Source: Membranipora membranacea (Eukaryota; Bryozoa; Gymnolaemata; Cheilostomatida; Membraniporidae). From it: a stretch of DNA of 64,000 nucleotides. A program made the position numbers and the translations under genes. The stretch covers positions 3,911,001 through 3,975,000 of the forward strand of contig OU612066.1 of assembly GCA_914767715.1 (NCBI GenBank), given 5' to 3'. This document shows, one piece after another, positions 10,601 through 25,600 of this stretch. The first letter of the stretch is position 1. The number at the start of each line of letters is the position of its first letter. The notes beneath the pieces were generated by a model that worked only from the letters and a program-made list of their open reading frames with translations, ran no database searches and was not told the DNA's origin.

Positions 10601-13600
10601 ACAACAAACTTGATGTACTCTGTTAGATATGGAACAAAAATCAAAACTCAACCATTCATGTTACCTTAAAGCGTAATTAAACTTTACAATTAATGAGATT
10701 TAGTTTTACTGTCTCCAGTGTTTGTTGGTAGACCTGTTCCCCTTTTTATTAATCTTGTTATCTTAATCCCTTATTATATACTTTCAGATTTTATCAGTTG
10801 ACATGGCTACAAAGAGAGTGAGGTTGACCTGCAAGCCATCGCTATTGAACTCTGACCTACAAGTGATTAGTGATATTTATGATGTCAAAGTAGGCTCATT
10901 GGTTCAAGGAGTGATCGTGAAGCTAACCACTGGTGCTCTGATCAGCTTTTATAACAAAGTCGTGGTAAGTCTGTGACGTGACTCTAAACTTCGTAAGTAT
11001 TGCTCACTCTGGAGACTCGTACACATTTGATGAAGAACAGATACTCTGCACAGAGATCTTCCCAGACTTCAATGTTGATACTAATGTATTCACGAGAATC
11101 AAAACCTCTCTGAAAGTTTAATGTTTTGAGAAATTATGTCTGTTTCTCTAAAATAAGCAAATTTGATACATTTAATTATTTACATTATTTATTGCAGGGA
11201 TTTGTACCGGATGTACATCTGGCTAAGACCTTTATAAAGAAGCCATCAGACATGTTCTACATCGGCCAGTCAGTGACTTGTCGAGTGCTGAGCTGTGATC
11301 CTTGGCAGGATAAGATGGCTCTCACCTTCATCCTCGGCGGTGAAGGTCCTGCCCGCAGGAAGAGGAGAGTCTCCCTTAACTCTGAGAGTGAGGTTACGGA
11401 AGAGAAAAAGCCACGAGCAGAGGAAACGACACCTAAAGAGGAAATAACATCTGAGGTGACACAACCAGAGAGGAAGCCCGGTGGTACCCCTCTCAGCCTT
11501 GGACAGGTTAGAATATATTTTGGTTCAGTAAATAATGTGGATGAATGAATATATGTCTTATTTTCATACATCCCTATAGCAATAAGTGATACTCTGGAGT
11601 GATTTCTGCTGGATGTATGAAGTCGTGTCCTCTGCAAAGTCATTCACTAATAATAGAATTCAGTGGCGTGATATAAAGTCACATATAGAAGAAATGCTGT
11701 CATATTCTTTTAACTCTATGGATATATATATAAGTTGTGTAATGCAGCGTGATATAGCATATATAATATATAGATGTATGTGATAAGTTCCTACACTCTA
11801 CATGGTTCAACATCCACCACTAAGTTGTGGAAGCTTTACAGCCCATGTCCACTATGACCGTGTAAAGGTAAACATGCGAAGGGGAAACCATCTCAAACTG
11901 GCTTAATTCCTAAAATTCACAGATGACTAATTTAAGAGTAAGTTGTTTGCAGTCTTTAGGGGGTTACTCCTGAGGTTCAATGGCTTTACTTGTAAGATGA
12001 CTTGCTACACATACATGATGAAATGGGTAACAACGGTTACTCTTACAAGTGTGAGTCCGGCATCCAATGACCTCTGTTCTAAATATGTCGAGTGTAGATA
12101 GATAAACCTCTAACACAGCTAACCTAGCTAAAGTGAGAAACATATGTTCAATGCGAAATACATGAATTGATCTGGGTATAATTTGGGTATAATCTCCCCT
12201 TCCTTAATCCCCATTCACCAAATTCTAGATTTTCTGTGGCTACGAAATATTTGAAAAAAGCGAACTTTAATTTTTTTTTAAACTTAAACAAACCAACAAT
12301 TTCTCATGAGTTAAGGATACATGTGGTATCGTACTGTAGTAACAAGGAGTAGCTTGCCTTCATCTCATCGTCATAATGAAAAGAGACTACTTTCAGTTCT
12401 GTCATATCAATGTGAAGGTGTATGAATAAGAGTACATACAGATGATTTTATCGAAACAATGTCTCATCTACAGCATTAGTATGTCAGAAACTGTGCTACC
12501 CTAAGCAATCTCTCCTAAAGCAGACTTGACCTGTGCTGGAATATAACCAGGTCGCTAACGTTGACAGAACCGGGTGCTGGAATTGTCGTCAATACTATTT
12601 ACATACAAATTACATATTGGTGTGAAATTAAAGACGCTTTCCAGGGAAAGTTAACAACGGATTGTTATCCTAAATGACAATACTTGTTTATCCTGTAAAT
12701 TAAGTCTCACAGCGGTTTATCCTCACATATGAGAGGATGTCTGTATGAATTCTGAGTGGTTCTGACCTGATTAAGCAAACCATATATATTGTATAACACC
12801 ATTGTCGCTGTATGCCAGGAGCTTTGATGCTCTAAGCTTCACACATTAAATTGTTGCCTTTAGACAGTGTCCACGTATCAGGACAAAAAAAAATTTCAGA
12901 AAATGATTTTTCACCTGAAAATGGCTCTATCACAGCATTTTTCCAGCAAAAAATTGACACAATAAGATCGGACTGGGAATAAATCAATGTATGAATTAGT
13001 GTGAATGTCATAAAAAGTATGCTAGAATGTGAATGAGATTTGGACATGAAATTCTCCATACTGAGAATGATATTTATCAAGAATTCCACATACTGTGAAT
13101 GCTCTCAAGAATTTGATAGTGTGTTTTGTCAGTGCAGTACAGTGGACTGTGAGGATATATGTGAGAGTAAATGTTGTAATGTCCTGTTCTTATTGCACCT
13201 CTTGGTATATATACTACATTAAGTATAGTTTATAGTTTATATTTTATATTGTATATATTATGTTTATTTTATATCATGTATATTACTTATATTTTATATT
13301 ATAATATATACATGATGTTTACAGGTAGTGGGCGGATGGACAGTACAGAGTATAGAGGAGGAGGGAAATTTCAGACTTCTCTCAGATGAAGGTCACCAGG
13401 CTCTGCTACCCAAACTGGAGATGTCAGACTTCCCTGGTGTCTCTGAGCTGCTCGCTAAAACTATCAGCAATGGATCTAAACTGGACGATCTCGTGTGCAT
13501 TTCTGAAGAGCAGCATGTATCCTTTATGAGCCCAAAGCGATATAATAAGTTTCCTCTTCTTAGTTGAGATTTCGGCCCTTGTATTTGGGGTATTTTCTCT

Positions 13601-16600
13601 ACCCCCAAATATATTTGATTGACAACTAAATCAACTTTTACAAAGTTGTTGAGAATGTGGTCCTAACAGTGTACTACTATTTATTTCATACGTACCAGAT
13701 TGTGTTTTTGAGTAATCTTCTCCTGTCAATTTATGACTGATTCGATTTTTCTTGACCCGATCCCTTGTACAGATTGTCAGCAACAAGCTCATGCTCAAAC
13801 ACTTTGCTGCCAAAGATGCCTTACCAAAGAACCGGAACAGCATTGAGGTAAATTTTATTTTATAACAAAAATGAAGTTTTTCCATAAAGTTCAATATGAA
13901 TGATAATAGAGCCAATTAAAACATTCCAAATAGGAATTATCTTCTGTTTTTTACCTTAAAAATAACAAATTATTATTGACTTTATTACATATTGACATAA
14001 TGTTTATTTTCTTTTTCAGGTTGGACAGAAGTGTGCAGGAATAGTAAAGTCCTACTCTGGAAAGGACATGATTGTTAATCTTGGTAGCGAAATCTTTGGA
14101 CGATCAGCACATGGGGTAGAGTAGTTTACAACCTTTAATCGTAGAGAAACACTAATATTATACCCTAACCATGGAAAAAGTAATATTCCACAAGGCACAC
14201 CCTTGGATGGACATTGAAAAATAGCAGGTTTTTTTTGCGACTCATATGTTCATGATTATGGCTTCTTTTGATACCCCGTAGTCACGACCACTCCTCCTTT
14301 CTCCTACGGCATGCTGTGGAAATATGTATGGTGTGACTTGCAATCCTTACTTTATTAAAAAAATGTTACTTAAAATAGGGTGAGTGACATGAAAGATACA
14401 TTTACATCGACATTGCTAGACAGTCTACGCACTGATCTGAAATTAAATCAGTGCGTCTACCTACAGCTTGGGAATTTTTTAATTTGGAAAATTGCTGTGT
14501 GTGGAAAATATGCTGACACACTAGACCAAGGATTGCCAATCATGAATCGAATGGCAAGTTCCTCTCCTCATGTGTAATATTAGTGCACTGTTGGATGGTT
14601 TCGTTATTTTCACTCCATCAAATATAGCTCTGAATAAGTTGCTGACGTATCTTGGCGTGATGTAAAATGCGTAGCCATGTATGAGACCTCTAACACCTAC
14701 ACATACGGTCTAGTCGTGTCACAGGGATCACCGGCTGGACATTCTATATTTGATTGCAAAATGTGCAACTTGTGAATTTAGCAATAGCCTATAATAATTC
14801 CAGAAAAAAAAATGTCTCCTTTCCAACTGTTTTTCTTTTAATTTCATAGTAGATTTGTATTTTAACTTTTTCCTTGCTGGGCCACAAAATTTTCATTTTC
14901 ATCAACACTCTCATCACTGATCATATCATTATATTATTGATATTAAGATATTTGAAATATATGGATATGAAGCCAGATTATAGAAATTACAATTTTTATA
15001 CACCAAAGGTGCATGAATTTTCATTAAGAAAGTATTAAGTTTCTCGATGCCGTTTATAGTAGTATAGCATAGCATAGCAGTGGTATATATTCAGTGTACA
15101 CTTTTAGATGATCCAACCATTACAAAACCTGTGGCATTTCCAATAAATTTTCTCTGCCAAGGTTTGAAAGGTTCCAAACTTTGAAAATGTCTTGAATATT
15201 ATTAAGGTCATTAATAGGATCACCCCATAATTTGTTTTTCTAATTCACTATTTTAGTTGTACCCAGATGGCGCTCGGTCGTACCTGTTACCTGGTAGAAG
15301 CGTTCTTGTGAAGGTGAGCTCTGTGGACGCTCAGAATAAGAAGATAGTACTAGACATGCAGGAGGATGCCTGCTCCGTACCTGTCAAATATGAGAGTTTG
15401 GTCGGGGACATGTTTACTCAGAGTTTGCGTGATCTGAAGCAGTATCGTCAGTGGGCTAGTCAACATTCCGAACAAGGTATGCTCTCATCATGGTAAATTT
15501 TGAGCCGAGGCATGTTGAGCCCATTGTCTGAGGTCTCATCAAAACTAAAAGGAGCTTGGAATATGAAATAAAAATTACCATATGTATCAGGGTTATTCTT
15601 AACAAGTCTGGGCTAACATAGTTGGGTTATGATTTACCAAATACCCAGATCTCAGGTTTTTAATCCATGGCTAGTGCAGAGCAGAAAAGAATTATAATTA
15701 AAAGCATTATAATGCTTGCAAGTTGATATTCTTTCTAAGGGTAAATAAGTTTTCAGTATTTGAGTTAATGGGGTTTAATAGAGTGCCATGGTTCCTAGTT
15801 TATTGTGACAGACAGTATCGAGCTTAATTTTATTACTTTGACCTAAAATTGTCCAGGAAATCCTAGTTGCATAAAATAATCACATGATCATTATTAGTCA
15901 TTCTGAGAGACTCATATCAAAAACATTGAGGATTTCTGGTTGGGTTGTGGGGAGGTTTTGTGTAGGTAAGTAAAGGACATTGAAATGTTTGTTATTATCC
16001 TGTTTATTGTTGACTATGTCTATGTTACCTTGATATCATATTGGCAAGGCTCGGGCGGAATTTGCCAAAAAAGTATTAAGTTCAAGTGAATAAGTACAAA
16101 GACCTGTTATGGACACTGATTACACTCTTGCATAATTACCGACTGCATTCCATCCACGTTATTTTACCTGCCTTCCTTGTCAACAGATATACTCTATATC
16201 TTATGAATGACATAGAATCATACTTGTAGTTGTTCTCTCTTGTTCACTGTATTGTATAGCAATATACTAGTGCTGTATTACAGCTATATTGTTTAAGGTA
16301 TTTTGTCTGAGCATTTCATGCTCTTTGTACTTTACCTCACTTTGTCCAGTTACACTCTCCCCACTTTCCTTTCATGGAAAAGATAAATAATATAATGGAG
16401 TTTTATGTTATATGAATGATATTAGTTTGAAAATGAAATAACTACAACTTGAATATATGTGCATGTTGTTTTATAGCTGGAGTACATGCCGCCATGTGTC
16501 AGTATGAAGTTGGACAGGTGGTCAGTGGTACTGTCACACATAGTGATGACAGTAAGATAAAGGCGACTCTGGATGATGGTACCAAAGCAGTCGCTGTTGG

Positions 16601-19600
16601 CTCACTAACGATGGGTTCGTTTGTAGTATATTATATATTACATTACATATGCTTGTATATTGTCCCCTCCTGTTGAAGAATTAATACTTAGACAGTCTGA
16701 CTTCTGAAATTAGGAGCGGCAGCGACATAACAAGCTTAATTACAGTGCTACTACAGATTCCCCGACCAAGCTTTCTGCTGTGGGAGCGGCCTTTTAATTA
16801 CTTTTTTTACCAAACCTAAGCTGATTACTGGCCTTGGGTTTTTTCTGGTGGGTTTTTTCCGGTATTAGGAGGAAATTATAGATATTCTGAGAATTCCTGA
16901 CGTCAGAGTTATACATCCGCTTGAAAAACCTTCACTGAAAGTATGTCAAATGTTTTATATTCTATGATTTTTGCAAGTTACAAGAGAGGACAACTTACTT
17001 AACTCACTTTAAATCATAAAAATGTGGCGAAATTTGTCCTGGCTAGCAGACACTTCTGTGTAAGACGCAATATGGTGAAAATACTGTGAATTGCTTGTAC
17101 CACATATTATAACTCTGTTCCCAGTTGCCACATCGTCAATTACAGAACAGTGCAATCGTCTATCTCAATACAACCTCCAGTCTATTTCACTCCCCATTAT
17201 ACCATTGCATTAAATGATTGCTAACTATTCAATTCTAAGGAAAACTGTGACATCTCAAAACACTGTCTAAGTAAGCTGCTAATTTTTGTTCTTTCATTAA
17301 GTCAGTACATCGTTAGTCAGGGATTTCAAAATGGGAGGGGAAGGGTGAGAGACGTATTGGTCGGATTCAATTTGAGTCGACGTGTGATTTGAAATCGACA
17401 CATAGACAACACAGAGGTGGATCTCCTTTTGCCACGCTCATAATTATTAGTCATTTAAATGTCTAGTCTCGGATAACTTTACATCCTGCCACAGATTTCT
17501 TGTCGCTTCCACAGCATAGCACAGGATTTTAGCAAACTTCTGGAGGTTTTATCAACTATACGCCAATATTTGAAAAATAAGAATGAAATACTCAAAAGAT
17601 TGATCTCAATTTCCGTCGTCATTAGTTCTGGCTAATAGTCCATGTTGGCAAACTTTAAAACTTTTATAACCGTTGCTTATGATGATGATAGCTTCTTGTT
17701 AGAATCTAAATGTATAAACAAACAACACCAAAGCTTTATTGTGAACGACATAAACTAAAATAAATCACTGATTGAGTTGGAAACCAGTTGAATGAAGAGG
17801 AAAATACTGAAATACATCTTAAGCTACCAACAACCCATGTATATGTGTTAAATTAGTTGGTCGATTGGTTTTGAAACTTTTGAGCACAAAACTTCTTTTT
17901 TTTTCGGAACACCTTATGTATTAAGATTTTAATCTACTCCAATTTAATTAATGTTTGCTACTCTGATGCATGTCATGGTTATATTTGAAATACATTTTAC
18001 ATGTATGACGTGTTCATTTGACGTATTTTACTGCTGATAATTTAAAATTGGCTTTGTACGATGTGTAATATAAGTTTGATGGTATCCTTATCTCATGCTG
18101 GCGGCTGATATGTATGGAGGACATTGGCAATCAGTCGCAATAATTTAAAACTGTTTAAAATTTAATTTACGTATTTACAGGATGTAAAGCTAAGAAGGGA
18201 GACAATGTCACCGGTGTTGTCATGTATGTGGACATGCTGAAAGGCGTGTTAGATGTAATACTCGATGATGAATATGTCAGTGTGGTCAAACAAAATCAGT
18301 CTAAACTGGACTGTAACAAGGTTAGTCATATAAGACTCGTCTGGGTATTAACTGAGAAAACAATGGCCCCATATGTGCTGTCTATGACGTCGTGAGATAG
18401 ACAGAGCGTTTCCGTGTGGGTGGCCTCCGTGGGTGCCCGCCGGTTGTTGAATGTTGAATACATAATCATATTATAATAAGTTATGATAAATCTCTGATTC
18501 ATATCCATCTCATGAATTTGATAGGGATGCCAGTTACATAAAATTGATTTTAGCATTTGCAAAATTCTATTTTTGTCTCATGCGTTATGATGCTCAAGTT
18601 CCAAGTTCAACTTTATAACTGTGGCATCAATTGTCTTTAATAAATCTGAAGAATAAATACGATGTGATGCGGCATTGACATTGAACCCTACAATACAGAC
18701 GACGTAGTTCTGCAATCTGGGTTTACCTTCAGGTGATGGTCAGCGGAAATTACCAATGCAATCAGAATATTAGCTGGATAATTAGGTTTTCAGTATGTCA
18801 CATTTTACAAAACTGCTAAAGGCTATCCTCTTTGATGTCACAATGGCTATTATAAGATTTCATGCCCCTTCTGAAATTAGACTTGTGGAACGAAGAAGGA
18901 CGCAGATTCTAATATTAGCCTTTCGCCGTGATAATTATTGAGGAAATATTCCAAACCCTTGAATGTGGGTTGTAGATTGCGATAGAGAGATAGAGACTCA
19001 CATAAGGATTGAATGATAAGATCAAGCTGCAGACTGCCACTGGTTATGATTGTAAATTTGTCAAAAAATCAATTATTTTGGCTTTTAATGCTTTATATTT
19101 TTCTTGCCTTGCCCATGTTATGTATTTAGATTGGCATAAATACTGCGGTTCTTTGAAGCTGAAACATTGCCTTATACAAAATAACAAAACTGCTATTCAA
19201 TCATGTCTTTAGCAAATGGTTTTTTCACCTTAGGCCAGACCTGGACAGAAAATGAATTGTGAGATAGTCTATACGAGACCTGAATATATGCTCGCCATGT
19301 TGAAGGGTCATGCAAGAGGCAAACTGGCCTATGTATCTACATTCAAGGTAAGTGCACCCAGTGACGTGAATGTATCCCTGTTAATCCCACTACAAAGAAA
19401 TTAATTATATTTACAGGATTATATAGTGATACAAATGAAAAAAATAATTACATAAATTGTAGATTTGAGGAAAAACCCAGGTGTAGCACCCAAATATGAA
19501 AGAGGTATATTGTCGACAAAGGGCTCTTTAACTTATTTAATGTCATGACTCTGATGACTTTGAACTGGTATACTGCAAAATTCGATCTGGAAGTAATAAT

Positions 19601-22600
19601 TTTAAGGGGTTGGCATGATGGCGTAATATTGCAATATATTGCAGAATAGTATTTTACCTTTGAGTTGTGCCTATTTTACAGAATTATAATTGATATATGT
19701 ACATTCCTATCCTTACTTGTAGCACCCAAACACCATGTTTTACACATATGGAGCATATTATGGTCAGAGGAACAAAGCTATTATCAGAAAAAGGTATGGT
19801 TGTCTGTCAGGATCACCATATCACGTTGGTCGGAAATAACTTCGTGTAATTGATTTCAAATGCCTAATATAATGTGGCATATTTTCAGTTGGCCAGATTT
19901 CCTGCATGATCCATTATATATCGGAGACCACACTAGAAGCCTAGTGACGTTAAATTCACTCCAGACAAATTTTACCTGTTTTAGAAAAAAAGAAAATGAA
20001 CTGTCTTGGTGTTTGAGTTCTAGTGTCAAACTTTTCCTCATTTATATGATGGGAGACAGGGAATTATTTGGCAGACAGCAAACAGTACATGCCAAGTTAT
20101 GTCTCCACCTTAGCCAAAACATGCATTTTCTGTTGATTGATGTTAATGTCATGTCTAGAACTCAGGATTGGTAAAAAATGTTTTTCTAAAGCACTCCCAC
20201 TGCAAACTATTTAAATATCTTAGTGACATAATCAGCTCACTATGGATATCACTGGACACTGTCATCTATCCTATAAGTTGGCATATTTAAAACAGCAGCG
20301 TTGACAGTTTAAATGAGAACTTGCGTAGAAAAATTTCCTAGAATCGTCTTCGAAAAACATCTCATTGATTGATGGTTGAATATTGTGTCCGGAAAGATTT
20401 CAATGCCATGCCAATCCCACCCATGTCATTGGAATTTATGTGTTCACACCTTTCTCTGCCAATGTTCTCGCACACTCAGAAATCTTCCTTAGAAATTTAC
20501 CTTTGGAATCTGCCTTAATTAGTCCACACTAACTTTAAGTTTGAGATCTCATATACCCAGATATCCCTGCCTTTGTTGACTAACTAATATTACCATATTC
20601 GCCATTGTTCCATATTTGACCAGGTAGTATGGGGAGATCATGGTAACCGATCCGTCATCACAAGTTAGGTTGATAGTGCTAGAGCTACCAATCTAATAGG
20701 GAACGGATTATTTTGGGAAATATAGCAATAACCTCTCGGTATTAAATCATAGGGAAAGCTGTGAAACAAAGATCATTGTACCCACACCCCCCTACTTAAT
20801 TCATGTGGAATTACTTGGATAATCCAGATTTCTGAATGATGCCCACATGTGAACTTGAGGAAGTTCCCAGCCAGGTGAAAAGTATTTAAATTATTAAATT
20901 TTGTGGTAGCTATGTTAAAAATATCCTCTTCACTCGTCTTATTATTCCCCACAAGGATTTAAAACTTAGAGCCACAAAATACCCACTAAAGCATCTCAAA
21001 ACAGAGTTATATGGGTGTACTTGTACTGTATGACCACATTTATCACAAGTTTCAAAATTACAATTCTGAAATAGACAAACCCGACCATGAATTGTCTACG
21101 CGTTCTCAGAATTAGAGGTTTTGGAGACGCTGTTGCACTTTATTCACCTGATTATATGCCTCACCTTCTCCGTTATAGCGACAGTAATAGCTCAGTGATT
21201 GTGGCCGAGTTACAGACAGATAAAGCCCTGATGGTAGAGAAGGCTAAGAAAATACAGACAAAGGGAGGTTTACCTGCTACCGGTAGTCTGGTCCGGGCGG
21301 TGTAAGTTTGATTTATTACTTATATCATAATACTGTTTTTTTGTTAATCACATTCGATGTGTATTATAAGCCCACCGAAGTCGCAAATTGATCTGCAGTG
21401 TATGTCTGTCTCAAGGTAAAATCTTGCTGGTTAATTTGTATTAAAAACATGGGGCTTGTGTTTCTGTGCCACCTAATGTCGAATGACACGACATTGGTTG
21501 GTTTAGATAGCATTGTCAAAATCTAGCGTTCATTTTTCATTTCCGTACAGGGGATAGAACATGTAAATCAACTCGCATCACTTAAAGGGCAACCAAGGAT
21601 TCGCAGCAATGCATTAATGGGTAGCAAATAATGTGCTGGGCATCATCAGCTTTGTGCATTTCGCGATGCAAAACTCAAAGTAGTTGCTGACTCTAAGCTG
21701 GGTAACACTTCAGTTTAGGGGAGGTTCCAAGACTTTGCTGTAATAATTATAGAGCACAGGCTAAATAATAACAGGAACAGGAAACTGCTATGTGGTATTC
21801 TCTTGAGTTTGAGTACCTGATGGAAGAAATGTTTCACAAGAATTCTGGCTGAATAATCATCCGAATTATATTTTGTATTTTTCCCCATGCAGAAGGTGCA
21901 ATCTGCTTTTAATCAATGGCCATCAATGAGAAGTTGTTTGAAACCTTGGTTGCCCTTTAATGCTATGATGCCTTGCCCGTGAGAAAACATTGAGTCATAT
22001 TTAACATTATCCCCCCTTTTAAGGACATCGTAAATTTGTTCATGTAATTTTACATGTCAGCAGCTGTTGTAGAATAGTTAGAGTTTAGATCTTTTCGCTG
22101 AAATCAATTGCACAATCATAATATTTGTTAGCTGAAACAAGAAAAGTTCAAGGTGAAGGTTGTTTCCGGGCTTCTGTGTCACACTTTAGGGTCGTGATAA
22201 TATGTCATTCATTGTGAAGGTCATTATTGTATAAGTGTCATCTAATATGTGTGAGTACTAACAGGCTTCCTTCTGTTGGTGAGAATAGGATTCGGATTTG
22301 AGATTAAGAAGAAAGCAGGTGATAGTTTTCTGCCTGAACTTGTACAACAATATGACCAATTTGAAATGCAGTCGATAACCTTGCGCCTGATAAGAAAAAG
22401 CTAAGGGAGACCTTGTGATCCAGTGATATATTATATTGTATACGAAGAGTCACCAATTTGTAATATTACTTGTTCAGATACATAGATGCTCTGCGATCAA
22501 TAGCCATTTAATATATATATATATATATATGCCATGACATAAACGAGCATTTGGCTGAGATAGACAGATTTATCTAAATTTCTTGTAATGTTGATCGAGC

Positions 22601-25600
22601 CTTGTGTTATTATTCGGGTTGGATGATGACGGTATCTTGTTTATCAGGAGTTGTCTGTCCATATTCTACACACCATAGGCATTAATTTTCTCACCCATTT
22701 GCGTGGCATAACCGGATCATTGGGAGTGGGGGAGGGCGATAAATGTACAAAATGGTACTTATTACATAAATCTAGATTTATGTTTTTATTATGTTTATGT
22801 AAGTCACGATATGCGATATGCGGCGATTGAAATGACGTTGTGTATTTTTATTTTTACATAAGCCACAGTAATAAACATGACAAGGATTCTTTCACAGAGT
22901 AAGGATAAAATTCTTTCCCGTATTTCCAAATTGGAGGGGTGAGATCACGGCAGTGACATATCACATCCTCAGTCTTTGTTCCTTTCCTATTCATACCTAC
23001 ATATATATATATGTCCATTTTTCTGTAGAATTTCAGACAAGTCAGACTTACAGCTGAACCTGAAGATCGGTGAAAACGCCATCGGAAAAGTGTACATCAA
23101 TGAGGTCGTAGACAACCCTGCTCACAAAAGCAAGCCTCTAGCCAAATACAAACCGGGTCAAACTGTAGAAGTGAAAGTGTTAGGTGCTAAAGTCATCACA
23201 GGGTCCTTCAGGTTAGTATTCTTGTCGTAACTTACTCATGTCGTAACTTACTCATGTCGTTATTTACTCGTGTTGTAACTTACTCGTGTTGTTACTTACT
23301 CGTGTCGTAACTTACTCGCGTTGTAACTTACTCGTGTCGTAACTTACTCGTGTCGTAACTTACTCCTATCATAACTTACTCGTGTCGTAACTCAATCGTG
23401 TCGTAACTTACTCGTGTCGTAACTTACTTGTGTCGTAACTCACTCATGTCGTAACTTACTCGTGTCGTTACTTACTCGTATCGTAACTTACTCGTGTCGT
23501 AACTTACTCGTGTCGTTACTTACTCGTATCGTAACTTACTCGTGTCGTAACTTACTCGTGTTGTAACTTACTCGTGACGTAACTTACTCGTGTCATAACT
23601 TACTCCTGTTGTAACTTACTCCTGTTGTAACTTACTCGTGTCGTAACTAACTCGTGTCGTAACTTACTCGTGTCTTAACTTACTCGTGTCGTAACTTACT
23701 CCTGTCGTAACTTACTCGTGTTGTAACTTACTCGTGTTGTAACTTACTCGTGTCGTAACTTACTCGTGTCATTACTTACTCCTGTTGTAACTTACTCCTG
23801 TTGTAACTTACTCGTGTCGTAACTAACTCGTGTCGTAACTTACTCGTGTCGTTACTTACTCGTATCGTAACTTACTCGTATCGTAACTTACTCGTGTGGT
23901 AACTTACTCGTATCGTAACTTACTCGTGTCGTAACTTACTCGTGTTGTAACTTACTCGTGTCGTAACTTACTCGTGTCATAACTTACTCCTGTTGTAACT
24001 TACTCCTGTTGTAACTTACTCGTGTGGTAACTAACTCGTGTCGTAACTTACTCGTGTCTTAACTTACTCGTGTCGTAACTTACTCCTGTCGTAACTTACT
24101 CGTGTTGTAACTTACTCGTGTTGTAACTTACTCGTGTCGTAACTTACTTGTGTCATAACTTACTCCTTTTGTAACTTACTCCTGTTGTAACTTACTCGTG
24201 TCGTAACTAACTCGTGTCGTAACTTACTCGTGTCGTAACTTACTCGTGTCGTAACTTACTCCTGTCGTTACTTACTCGTGTCGTAACTTACTCGTGTTGT
24301 AACTTACTCGTGTCGTAACTTACTCGTGTCGTAACTGGTCATACACTTTGGTGACTCAAGTTTTATAAATTATCAACCTTGTGGAGAGGGTTTCCTAATT
24401 AAGTGTCAGCAAATTAAGCAGGGAGAATGTACTGTGGTGAAATGATATTGTATATACCTGCTACTGGCTAAGACTGGTACGAAATGTAATTGTTGTATGA
24501 GAGCAGATTTTAAAGGATTTGTCTGGGCTACATCGTCCTATATGGTTGTTTCCAGATCAGCAATGTAACATGACTTTAGTCAGTTTTCAAAAACCCATAA
24601 AATATATGTCTTCCTCATCATGCCATTTGTGCAGTGCTCACTGATAGGGAAGTACTGAGGAGAAGTCATGTATATACAATGGGAAATTTCATCTCCGTGA
24701 TTTTTATGACACCATTGTCAGAAAAATTTGATTCCTGGAAAACCTGAGAAGTACCATTTGTGACTTCTTGGAAACGCAGACAAGTCGCCTCAGCATTATA
24801 CAGTCTGGGTTATGAGAGGTCAAACATAGTCTGAAGGTTTATGAGAAACACAGCAAAGAGTACTATTATTGCGGTTTAATGCAATTGTTTCTATCTGAGG
24901 TTTTATCCTTTGTGTGAAGATTATGTGACAAAAAACAAAAGTGTGTTGTGATTTAGCGTTTGATATCAAACAGATTATACCTGCTTATCTGATGGTGGGG
25001 TTAACCCGAGCCTGTTGCTTAACTTGAAGATAATTTCCTAACCTATCATGGAAAAATTGTGTTTTTGTCTTCTCCTTTCATAACAATCAGATAAAATATA
25101 TACAAAATTAAATCACAGCAAGGAGTTTTTATCAGCGCTGATTCGCGGTTCACACCAACATCGGAAACGTACTTGCTTAAGGCTTGATCTGCCTAAATCA
25201 AAACGAAGGTGCCCTTGACACAGTAGGATGGACACCTAAAGTGAATTTTAAATTCAATGTTGCAATGTAGGGTTGGATTAGCTACCCTGTATAATTAGTA
25301 ATATTTGCCTGTTTTATTCAGTTGGTTACGTCATGGGGAAATTATTGCTGGTAAAAGCAGAGGCTGATCACTTTGTCCACAAATAAGTTCAGATATGGTC
25401 TGCTGAGACAAATTTAAGATTCAGGTCTCTACGTACATGTAAGGTGGGCCTCTTCCCCTGGGACTGAAATAAATCATCACCAGCTAATGCTCTATAGTAA
25501 TCAATGACTCACAGAATTATGATTTCTCCGCCAGGCTTATGATGTGTTTTTTTTGCAGGGTAACCTGAGTTACACGGATTTATCTCTTTTTTACTTAATC

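Noticed and set aside
11257-11643. 128-aa minus-strand ORF
   Set aside because: It is the antisense of PDCD11 exon 12, whose plus-strand frame, splice sites and homology are clear.
23224-24336. CRISPR-like array
   Set aside because: Units are contiguous 16-mers without unique spacers, in an intron of an animal gene; it is a minisatellite.
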